Positions 53,314 to 60,745 of a DNA stretch of 64,000 nt are shown piece by piece; the stretch's first letter is position 1; each line of letters starts with the position of its first letter. This DNA is from Actinomarina sp002308095. GTDB taxonomy: Bacteria; Actinomycetota; Acidimicrobiia; Actinomarinales; Actinomarinaceae. The notes beneath the pieces are model-generated. The model was not told the origin of the DNA. It saw only the letters and a list, made by a program, of their open reading frames with translations, and ran no database searches. Both the position numbers and the translations under genes were made by a program. The DNA lies in the NCBI GenBank assembly GCA_045563135.1, contig JBJKUL010000001.1:936961-1000960 (forward strand), given 5' to 3'.

Positions 53314-54250
53314 ACTACTAGCTAAAGTAGCAGAGATACTTGGTGCTCCAGAAAGTCTTGTTCAGAGATCTGCTGAAGCAAGAGCAGAGGCATCGGGAAA
53401 TACTGTTGATGAGGTCTTACAATCATGGGCCGGTGGAGAAAGTATTGCATCGTCAGCACCTCCAGCAGCAGAAGCTCCAGTTGAAGAAGTAAAAGAAGAA
53501 GCACCTCCAGCAGCAGAAGCTCCAGTTGAAGAAGTAAAAGAAGAAGCACCTCCAGCAGCAGAAGCTCCAGTCGTACAAAAGACAACCTCTAAAGTTGAAA
53601 CTGTTATTAAAAAAGTTTCTCTAGCTAACAACACTATGGGAATTAAGTTAAACACTGATGCAACCCTGCCAAGATGGCTAAATTTCAGTTTTATTGTTAT
53701 CCCTATATTTATTCTTATTGGAATGATTAACACATCTGGAGCCCAAGAATGTGGAGTAAATGGAATCTTAGATATTGATAGAAAATCACAGCAAACTGTT
53801 AATTGTGACGGTTCTCCTTTTGAAGGAAAAGGTGTGGCTTCTACCAATACTGTAAATTATGTTGCTGTAGGTCAACAAGTCTATTCAGGGGCTGCTGCTT
53901 GTGCGGGCTGTCATGGAGCTAATGGTGGTGGTGGAGTTGGTCCTGCCTTTATCGGTGGTGCACTCTATAAGACTTTTCCTACATGTGCTGATCATGCAAA
54001 ATGGATTCAATTAGGTTCAGCTGGTTGGCAAGCTGAAGTAGGAGCTGCCTATGGTGCTGAAGATACTATTTCAATTGGTGGAATGCCAGGATTTCAAGGT
54101 AAGTTAACTGAAGAAGAGTTAATGGCTGTAGTTGTTTTTGAAAGAGTCGTTTTTGGTGGAGGAAACACTGAAGAAGTACTTAGCGATTGTGGTCTTCTTG
54201 AAACAGAAGAAGACGAAGAAAATATAGAAGCAGCTAGTACAACACCTTAA
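53306..54250 (+). CDS. Membrane cytochrome c with N-terminal RSAEARA domain
   Basis: 314 residues from GTG 53306. Order: RSAEARA domain (1-44), three linker units (~50-90), one membrane helix (~124-141), and a cytochrome c domain with CAGCH (199-203) and GGMPGFQG as Met-ligand site. An insertion with a Cys (PTCADHAKW) and a C-terminal Cys (SDCGLLE) may form a disulfide. It likely shuttles electrons within the same complex as the CcoO-like protein. Last gene of the operon. Confidence 0.78.
   Translation: MSELLAKVAEILGAPESLVQRSAEARAEASGNTVDEVLQSWAGGESIASSAPPAAEAPVEEVKEEAPPAAEAPVEEVKEEAPPAAEAPVVQKTTSKVETVIKKVSLANNTMGIKLNTDATLPRWLNFSFIVIPIFILIGMINTSGAQECGVNGILDIDRKSQQTVNCDGSPFEGKGVASTNTVNYVAVGQQVYSGAAACAGCHGANGGGGVGPAFIGGALYKTFPTCADHAKWIQLGSAGWQAEVGAAYGAEDTISIGGMPGFQGKLTEEELMAVVVFERVVFGGGNTEEVLSDCGLLETEEDEENIEAASTTP
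53307..53534 (+). repeat. 228-bp direct repeat, copy 2
   Basis: See 52285-52512: one mismatch in 228 bp. Inside and after it, a 45-bp unit coding 15 residues (EAPVEEVKEEAPPAA) is repeated in tandem (about 53471-53571). Confidence 0.95.
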
Positions 54251-54292
54251 AAAACAGTTGGTTTCTTTTCAAAACCTAATTAATATTTTGCT

Positions 54293-54364
54293 ATGTTACC
54301 TGTAATTTATTTTCACGTCGCACTTGTAGCCTTATCATTCTTATTGTTCTACGTCATTCTCTAA
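54293..54364 (+). CDS. 23-residue one-helix microprotein candidate
   Basis: ATG 54293, TAA 54362-54364; the next gene's GTG follows immediately. MLPVIYFHVA plus a Leu/Val/Phe helix. The direct abutment suggests coupling; no family recognised. Confidence 0.35.
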   Translation: MLPVIYFHVALVALSFLLFYVIL

Positions 54365-54817
54365 GTGGTAGCCAATAAAAAACCAAAGAGGGTTGTCGGC
54401 TGGAAAGAGAATGCGGCCCTACCAGATTTAAACGTCAAAAATGTCATCGCAAAGATTGACACTGGTGCAAATCTTGCATCTATTGATGCAGCAGATATAA
54501 AAATAGTATCAAGAGACAAAGTAAAGTACGTTAAGTTTAAAGTAATGAAAAGAAATAACACTGTCAGAAAAACATCTGCTCCTCTTGAGGGGTATAAAAG
54601 AATTAAAAGCTCTAATGGTGATGTCGAAAGAAGGCCGTATATTAAAACCACCTTATTGATGGATGGAATTACAAAAAAAATTGAACTTACCTTAACTGAT
54701 AGAGGTCCCATGGAGTACACCATGCTCATTGGTAGAAAAGCACTAGGCAGAAGATGGGTTGTTAATCCATCCATTAGTTTTTCTACAAAGCCAGATGGTA
54801 AGAAAGTAATTAAATAA
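54365..54817 (+). CDS. RimB-like retropepsin-type protease (DUF785)
   Basis: 150 residues, GTG start. The motif AKIDTGANLASI is a retropepsin-type Asp-Thr-Gly active site, and DRGPMEYTMLIGRKALGRRW is characteristic of the 'ATP-dependent zinc protease' family found next to rimK. Probably trims glutamate residues added by RimK. One nt before rimK. Confidence 0.85.
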   Translation: MVANKKPKRVVGWKENAALPDLNVKNVIAKIDTGANLASIDAADIKIVSRDKVKYVKFKVMKRNNTVRKTSAPLEGYKRIKSSNGDVERRPYIKTTLLMDGITKKIELTLTDRGPMEYTMLIGRKALGRRWVVNPSISFSTKPDGKKVIK

Positions 54818-54818
54818 G

Positions 54819-55721
54819 ATGAAACTAGGAATCCTCTCCCAAGATATTAAGCTTTATTCAACCTCAAGGCTTTACGAAACAGCAATAAAAAGAGGCCACG
54901 ATACACAAGTTGTCAGCTACTTACGATGCTACATGAATATAGCAAAAGCTAAACCAAGAATATTTTTTAGAGGAGATGAACTTAGTTTTGATTCTGTCAT
55001 TCCAAGAATTGCGGCAACATGGACTTTTTATGGTGCAGCAGTTGTTCGACAGTTTGAGTTAATGGGAGCATTCTCTGCAAACTCCTCTGCATCAATTAGC
55101 CGTTCCAGAGATAAATTAAGAGCTCTTCAGCTTATAGGAAATAGTGGTGTAGAGATGCCCGTTACTGGATATGTTCATTTTTCTAGAGATATTGAATCTG
55201 TACTTAATACAGTTGGTGAACCCCCATTTGTTATCAAATTACTTGAAGGCACCCAAGGGAGAGGTGTGGTTCTCACTGAAACTATGGATGCTGCAATAAG
55301 TGCTATTGAAACTATGAAAAATATTGATGCCAACATACTTATTCAAGAATTTATAAAAGAATCTGCTGGTGAAGATATCCGTGCAATAGTAGTTGGAGAT
55401 AAAGTAGTTGCCTCAATGAAAAGAAAGGCAAAACCTGGTGAATTTAGATCTAACGTTCATCTAGGTGGAAGTGTTTCAAATTATGAAATGACTGATGAAG
55501 AAAAGGATAGTGCTATTAGGTCTGCAAAAGTACTCGGATTACAAGTAGCAGGGGTTGATTTACTTCAATCTAGTAGAGGTCCTTTAGTGTTGGAAGTAAA
55601 CTCCTCCCCTGGGCTTGAGGGAATTGAGCGTGCAAGTGGTATCGATGTTGCAGAAAAAATAATAGAATTCCTAGAGCATGAGATTCAAAATAGAGATAAA
55701 TCAAAGCCTATTGATATTTAA
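54819..55721 (+). CDS. rimK: RimK-type ATP-grasp glutamate ligase
   Basis: 300 residues. ATP-grasp features: RSRDKLRALQLIGNSG, FVIKLLEGTQGRGVVLTE, ILIQEFIKESAGEDIRAIVVG and metal-binding VLEVNSSPGLEGIE. It adds Glu residues to the C-terminus of ribosomal protein S6, or makes polyglutamate. Partner of the protease-like gene just upstream. Its stop overlaps the convergent thioredoxin-fold gene by 4 nt. Confidence 0.92.
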   Translation: MKLGILSQDIKLYSTSRLYETAIKRGHDTQVVSYLRCYMNIAKAKPRIFFRGDELSFDSVIPRIAATWTFYGAAVVRQFELMGAFSANSSASISRSRDKLRALQLIGNSGVEMPVTGYVHFSRDIESVLNTVGEPPFVIKLLEGTQGRGVVLTETMDAAISAIETMKNIDANILIQEFIKESAGEDIRAIVVGDKVVASMKRKAKPGEFRSNVHLGGSVSNYEMTDEEKDSAIRSAKVLGLQVAGVDLLQSSRGPLVLEVNSSPGLEGIERASGIDVAEKIIEFLEHEIQNRDKSKPIDI

Positions 55722-55942
55722 GAAGTTAATAGATTTTTAAGAATAGTTTTCTTACTTAAGATACCTTCATCAATAACCAGGTCTCCATCAAGAAGTACAG
55801 GAACTCTAAGTAAATACTCTTGATACCCATCTTCAACATTAACTATGTTGACATTAAAAATTTTACTAAGTGGTGAAATAGTCTTCATGCCTTTTTCGCA
55901 TAGTTCACAGTTTTCTGTAACGACTAAGTTTAAAGTTTTCAT
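55718..55942 (-). CDS. Glutaredoxin-like (DUF836) thioredoxin-fold protein
   Basis: 74 residues. A CELC motif follows the first strand (NLVVTENCELCEKG), and cis-Pro is in RVPVLL. It may act as a small thiol-disulfide oxidoreductase. No signal peptide. Confidence 0.8.
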   Translation of the reverse strand: MKTLNLVVTENCELCEKGMKTISPLSKIFNVNIVNVEDGYQEYLLRVPVLLDGDLVIDEGILSKKTILKNLLTS

Positions 55943-55959
55943 AATCCTAAAATATACTT

Positions 55960-56043
55960 ATGAGACCGTGGACACTTGTTTTTGTAATTCTTTTAGCAGT
56001 TATAATTTTTGTCTCTGGTTTTATAGTGTTAACTTTCATTTAG
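55960..56043 (+). CDS. 27-residue one-helix microprotein candidate
   Basis: ATG 55960, TAG 56041-56043. MRPWTLVFVI begins a single hydrophobic helix. TATACT lies just upstream. It overlaps the end of the SAM hydrolase gene on the other strand. Weak support. Confidence 0.3.
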   Translation: MRPWTLVFVILLAVIIFVSGFIVLTFI

Positions 56044-56843
56044 ATAGAGAAACTAACCTTCGAAGAATCTCCACACTCTAAAATTTCTGCAGCATTGCCA
56101 TTTTTTCTAAATATTAAAACCATGCCCCATGAGTCGGTAATTAAACCAACATTATCAAGATGATCACTCTGAAAGCTTTCACACCATGTTGTTTTAAAGG
56201 TACGATTACCAACAGTTACTTTCACGACATCACCAATTGATAGGTTTAATCCCCTAAGTTCTTCAGGTGATATGTTGGTCTGGCAGTTGCCGTAGTGGTC
56301 AACATAAAGAATCTCCCCTTTTATTTGTTTTTCAGATACCTCAGTAAGAGGAATGAGGTATTGTTTTAAATCACCAAGGTCAACTTCTGGACCAAATTCT
56401 TCTAAGGCGAGTTGCCCTGAAGCATAACCTGCAGCAAAAGGAGAAAAAATATCCCTTGCGTGGAAGGTACTTCCCTCAGATGGAATTATCCAATCTGTAT
56501 TTTCAAGCAAGAAAGCTCTTTGGGCACCACCAACTGTCGCACAAGCGAGGTTTAACAAGCCATTATCAGGACCTATCATGACACCCCACTCAGTTTCTAT
56601 ACCTATTGGTTTTCTCTCTGTTCCTACGCCAGGATCAACTACAGCGAGTAATACTCCTTGTGGAATGTACTGTATAGCTCTCATCAGTAATAAACTTCCA
56701 TACTTTATGTCCTGTGGTGGAATCCCATGTGAAATGTCATTTACTTTTAACTCAGGGTCAATTCTATTTATAACACCCTTTACAACCCCAACAGATCCAT
56801 CATCTATCCCAAAATCTGTTGCAAAAGAAATTATTTTTTTCAT
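56040..56843 (-). CDS. SAM hydroxide adenosyltransferase (DUF62)
   Basis: 267 residues. TDFGIDDGSVGVVKG, AVVDPGVGT, IGPDNGLL and TFHARDIFSPFAA are the family signatures, with the Asp/Arg/His triad near FHARD. It hydrolyses S-adenosylmethionine to adenosine and methionine. Related to fluorinase/chlorinase, but lacks their insertion as far as visible. Cytoplasmic. Single-gene transcript. Confidence 0.9.
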   Translation of the reverse strand: MKKIISFATDFGIDDGSVGVVKGVINRIDPELKVNDISHGIPPQDIKYGSLLLMRAIQYIPQGVLLAVVDPGVGTERKPIGIETEWGVMIGPDNGLLNLACATVGGAQRAFLLENTDWIIPSEGSTFHARDIFSPFAAGYASGQLALEEFGPEVDLGDLKQYLIPLTEVSEKQIKGEILYVDHYGNCQTNISPEELRGLNLSIGDVVKVTVGNRTFKTTWCESFQSDHLDNVGLITDSWGMVLIFRKNGNAAEILECGDSSKVSFSI

Positions 56844-56942
56844 GAAGCTAATTATATAGACGTTTGAAAATGAGGATAAAATTGTTTTAAATTAGCAAAT
56901 TTAAATAAATCTGTATATATTTACTCTTGTAGAGGGGGGATT

Positions 56943-57890
56943 ATTAAAAAATTACTTTATGGATTTTTAGTTTTAGTTGTTGTTGGGTATTTTGGTGTAG
57001 GCTATTACATTTACGATGCATCCGCAACTGTACCATGTGCAGTTTGGGAGGGAGAGCAAACTAATAACCCTTCAAACTTTTCAGGTTGGGATGAATACAA
57101 CATTGATGTAACTCAATACTTTATGCCAAGTTATGAAACCGTAAGTATTGACTCTACGGATGATATCAAATTGAGTGCTTGGTGGATGGAAAATGATCCA
57201 CAAGCAAAAACTGTTGTTGTCATTCACGGATTAACAAGTAGTAAATATTCGTCCGGTGTGCTTCTTGCTTCTGGAATACTTTATCAAAATGGTTTTAATG
57301 TACTGGCTATGGATATGAGAGATCATGGGGATAGTACATGCGAAGATGGATACTACTCAGCAGGTCAAAAAGAATCTGATGATTCAGCCTCAGTTGTTAA
57401 CTGGCTAGTTGAAGAAAAAAATATTCAAGCAAGCAATATAGGTATTTACGGGCAATCGTTAGGTGCATTAACAACCCTTCAAACTGGTGCTAAGACACAG
57501 AACTTTGCAGCGATTGCATTGCATGATCCACCAGTGGATTTTGGAACTCTAGTTCGAGAGGAAATGGAATTTCAAGGATTCCCACCTGTGTTGTATACCC
57601 CAGTTAATCACTATGCAAGAATTTTTAAAGGTGAAAATCTAACCGAGGTTACTCCTGCAATAGCCTTAGAAAATGGAAATAAGCAGCCAATTTTAGTTTT
57701 CAATGGCAAGCTAGATAAAAGAGTTCTTGCTCACCATACAGACGATTTAATCAAGTTAGCTAATGATAATGGGATTGAAATTACTACCTATAGATATGAC
57801 GATATGGGACACGTTGAAAGCCTTTGGGGGTACAACGATGAATTTAGCCAAGCAATTGTTAGCTTTTTTAATGAAAACTTGGGTTCATAG
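56943..57890 (+). CDS. Membrane-anchored alpha/beta hydrolase, possible ATT start
   Basis: From the ATG at 57123 the product is 255 residues: HGLTSS oxyanion segment, GQSLGA nucleophile elbow, GKLDKR and DDMGHVE for Asp and His. The frame continues upstream without stop for 60 codons and encodes a basic start plus a membrane helix (KKLLYGFLVLVVVGYFGVGY), behind AGAGGGGGG. The only codon fitting that RBS is ATT at 56943; no ATG/GTG/TTG is available. So either a rare ATT start or a single-base error. Substrate unknown. Confidence 0.65.
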   Translation: MKKLLYGFLVLVVVGYFGVGYYIYDASATVPCAVWEGEQTNNPSNFSGWDEYNIDVTQYFMPSYETVSIDSTDDIKLSAWWMENDPQAKTVVVIHGLTSSKYSSGVLLASGILYQNGFNVLAMDMRDHGDSTCEDGYYSAGQKESDDSASVVNWLVEEKNIQASNIGIYGQSLGALTTLQTGAKTQNFAAIALHDPPVDFGTLVREEMEFQGFPPVLYTPVNHYARIFKGENLTEVTPAIALENGNKQPILVFNGKLDKRVLAHHTDDLIKLANDNGIEITTYRYDDMGHVESLWGYNDEFSQAIVSFFNENLGS

Positions 57891-57914
57891 AAATAGAAGA
57901 TACTTAAAAGTTAT

Positions 57915-59052
57915 CTAAATAACGATATCTTTGTAGATCTTATTTAAGTCCTTAGTTGCGAGTTCCCAATTAAATCTTGAAGAGCTTTGCACCGCATTCT
58001 TAGCTAATTCAGACTCAAAATTAGAGTTCTCGAATAATTTAATTATGAAATCATATGCTTGAATGGATTCAAAAGATTGTGCTATCAAACCATCTTTATC
58101 GTTAGTGACAATCTCTTTAAATGGTCCCTGGTTAATGCTTATGACAGGAAGCCCTGAACGGTGGGCTTCGACCGCAACAAGTCCGAATGTCTCGTGCTCA
58201 GCTGAATGAACTAGAAGCTTTGATTTTCTCATTAACTTAGCTAATTTTTTTTGAGAGAGAGAACCTAAAAATTGAATGTCATCTTCGAGTTGCAAATCCT
58301 CGATTTTATTTTTAATTTTTGTTAGATAGGCTTCTCCATCTACCCCGCTAGGGCCACCAACAAAAAATAGCTCGAGATCATTAATTCTGTACTGTAAATT
58401 TTTAAACAGATCTAGAATCTGCAACTGACCTTTCTGTTCTTGTATCCTTCCAACAGATAGGATTCGATTTTTCTTTTTTTCACCTTTGTACATCTTGAAA
58501 ATCTTATCATTTATTCCCGGAGTAACGTTTTCTATGTTGAGTGGGTTAACACCATACCTGTTCAATAAATTATCTTTTTCGTACTTACTTGAAGCTGTAA
58601 TTTTATTAGCAGCACTGAAAATCTCTTTTTCACTAACTTATTCTTTCTAAATTATTTTCCTGTAAGAATATTCCTAGGCTGTGAGAGGTGAAGACAAATG
58701 GTATTTTATTGGTTTCTTTTATTTTCTTAGCAACTAGACCGGAAAGCCAGTAGTGCGCATGTATCACATGGATATTATGCTCCTTAACGTACTGAAGAGT
58801 TTGATTAATAAACTCATCCAAGTATTTTTTCTTCTCATGAATATTTTCTTGATTTGAAAACAAATTAAAAGATGTTAATTTAAGATTTTTATTGTTGATG
58901 TTTTTAGCTTTCTCTCCAGTTATGACATGAACGGTATGGTCTTTTGCTAATTCTTTAGAGATTGCCTCAACATATACATTTAAACCTCCTCCATCATTTA
59001 CACCTAAACTGTTCATTGGTGCTGTATGAAAGCTTATTTGTAAAATATTCAT
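57915..59052 (-). pseudogene. GT4 glycosyltransferase (MshA-like) split by a one-base frameshift
   Basis: Residues of the first part (from ATG 59052: LGVNDGGGLNVYVEAISKEL) form the N-terminal GT-B domain and stop at 58633. The second part continues in the next frame with SEKEIFSAANKITASSKY, VTPGIND, SVGRIQEQKGQ and HETFGLVAVEAHRSGLPVI, the C-terminal nucleotide-sugar domain. Removing one T at 58635-58636 (minus strand AGTTAGT) joins both into one normal ~380-residue GT4. The N-terminus resembles MshA of mycothiol synthesis, yet other sugar acceptors are possible. Either a fresh mutation or a sequencing error. Confidence 0.8.
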
Positions 59053-59873
59053 ATCGTCACCTCTATGTCGTAAAGTTGAGTTGCTGTTCCCCCAAGGTCA
59101 AACTTATAGCGTTCAGTACCTTTTAGGAAATCAAAAAACTCATACCTATCTGATATGAGCTTTTGAATAATTTTATCGATGATGACAATCCCGGGATTTA
59201 CTTCATTGAACGTGTTGTTTTTGCTTGAATTATATAAGTAACACCCTTTTTCGTTTTCAAAGACAAAGCAACAAGCAATTACAGTAGCATCTACTTCCAG
59301 ATAATAAATCTTCCATCCATCGAGAGCTAATAACTTACTGAAAAAGTCAATTACCTTATCGTTCATGAAAGACCCTTTGGCTCCATCAGATGTTTTATGA
59401 AGTTCTACAAAAATATCAAATATCTCTGAACTCTTTGACTCCTTTAATTCAGCATTAGGATACAAATTCTGAAAACGTGACATCTTTCTTTTTAATTCGT
59501 GTCTTTTTTTTCTTGGAAGCTCAGCAAGATAGTCTTCATAATTTGCAGGTAGTACAAGATTTACAACTTGATCTCCTTTTGAAATATTTAGTGAGTGAGT
59601 AGAAAACGATTCAACAATTTCCTGTATTTGAAAGAAATGAAGAGAGTCTAGAGAAACCTTTCTACAATGTAATGTTTCAATTATTTCAACATCTAGTTCG
59701 ACTGAAGGTCTGTAATCTATAAAATCTCTAGAACCCTTGTTGATTATGGTTCCTTCTTGCATTGAATAAAAATCTTTATGCTTTACTTCTTCAGATAGAT
59801 TTTCTAATTGAACTGCCAATTTAAGAAAATCTTCTGTAACAAAAGGAGAGTTTTTTATTTGGTCGATTATCAC
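59049..59873 (-). CDS. FemAB/GNAT-like acyltransferase
   Basis: 274 residues. The segment LPRKKRHELKRKMSRFQ followed by IFDIFVELHKTSDGAKGSFM and YEFFDFLKGTERYKFDLGG is typical of the FemAB-like acetyltransferase (CelD/BcsL-type) group, which modifies cell-surface polymers. Acceptor unknown. It overlaps the glycosyltransferase start by 4 nt. Confidence 0.78.
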   Translation of the reverse strand: MIIDQIKNSPFVTEDFLKLAVQLENLSEEVKHKDFYSMQEGTIINKGSRDFIDYRPSVELDVEIIETLHCRKVSLDSLHFFQIQEIVESFSTHSLNISKGDQVVNLVLPANYEDYLAELPRKKRHELKRKMSRFQNLYPNAELKESKSSEIFDIFVELHKTSDGAKGSFMNDKVIDFFSKLLALDGWKIYYLEVDATVIACCFVFENEKGCYLYNSSKNNTFNEVNPGIVIIDKIIQKLISDRYEFFDFLKGTERYKFDLGGTATQLYDIEVTI

Positions 59874-59877
59874 CTAA

Positions 59878-60687
59878 CTAGAATAAACCATTCACGAGGT
59901 TTATGGCATCTACAAAGAACAAAGAAAGTAAGAAAGCAACGAGATAATCATAAAGATAGACCTGAGTAGTTAGTTCATTGATATACTCAGATTCAAATCG
60001 TATCTTCAAAATGAGAAAATTAGCTAAAACACAAAATACTGCTGTTGCTAGTCCAGCTAGTAATACGAAAGTAAATGTATAGCTATAAAAACTGCTCACT
60101 CCTACAAATACAATAAAAGCTGCAAAGAAATCAAAGAAATATTGAAAGTTGCTGAATTGAATGTTAAATAGTGTTGCAATTGTTTTGATAAAGAAAAGTA
60201 GAAGAAAAAGGTAAGTTAGGTACATAATGTTGTCTTGAAAAAACTGTGAAACGATAAAGTGAATAACAGACATAGAGACAATGGTTGAAAATAACAAATT
60301 TCCTAACTTAAAAATATTTAAATCTAAAAACAAAATTGCTAGTACAGGTACTGCTATTAAAACTATATAAAATAACGCTTCGATTCTAGACTCACTCAAA
60401 ATATTGAATGCAACAGGTAAAAAAGTTAGGGTAATGAAAATTAATATCAGCCTGTACTCTTTAGTATCAAGCCTAAGTTGTCCCGAAAGCATCTCTAGCT
60501 GCCACACTAAAATCAAACCAACAAAAACAGCAGTTAACAACTGAGTATTATCAATTATCAAACCGGCAAAAATTGATACGGTTAAAACAAATTGAATATA
60601 ACGTATTTGTACTTCTAACATCCTCGCGAAAATTTTACCTAGATAAACTTGAAAACTAAAGTGATTTGTAATATAGTTATTAAACAC
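59878..60687 (-). CDS. Polytopic membrane protein of unknown function
   Basis: 269 residues with about eight or nine helices; very rich in Phe/Leu/Ile. A membrane-facing cytoplasmic N-terminus (VYLGKIFARMLEVQIRY) leads in. First gene of the three-gene surface cluster, 4 nt before the FemAB-like gene. Its promoter region overlaps the NrdR boxes of nrdJ. Confidence 0.65.
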   Translation of the reverse strand: MFNNYITNHFSFQVYLGKIFARMLEVQIRYIQFVLTVSIFAGLIIDNTQLLTAVFVGLILVWQLEMLSGQLRLDTKEYRLILIFITLTFLPVAFNILSESRIEALFYIVLIAVPVLAILFLDLNIFKLGNLLFSTIVSMSVIHFIVSQFFQDNIMYLTYLFLLLFFIKTIATLFNIQFSNFQYFFDFFAAFIVFVGVSSFYSYTFTFVLLAGLATAVFCVLANFLILKIRFESEYINELTTQVYLYDYLVAFLLSLFFVDAINLVNGLF

Positions 60688-60730
60688 TATATTTAGTATC
60701 TAAATATACAAAGTACACCATATTTAGTTG
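60684..60730 (+). promoter_or_regulatory. Two NrdR boxes upstream of nrdJ
   Basis: ACACTATATTTAGTAT (60684-60699) and ACACCATATTTAGTTG (60715-60730) fit the NrdR consensus acaCwAtATaTwGtgt with few mismatches. They are 31 bp apart start to start, three helical turns, as is usual for this regulator. The second ends 16 bp before the start codon. Confidence 0.8.
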
Positions 60731-60745
60731 TAAAAAGGAGAAAAC

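Noticed and set aside
53362..53847. Minus-strand open frame opposite the 53306 cytochrome
   Set aside because: Produced by repeat composition; no RBS and antisense to a clear cytochrome.
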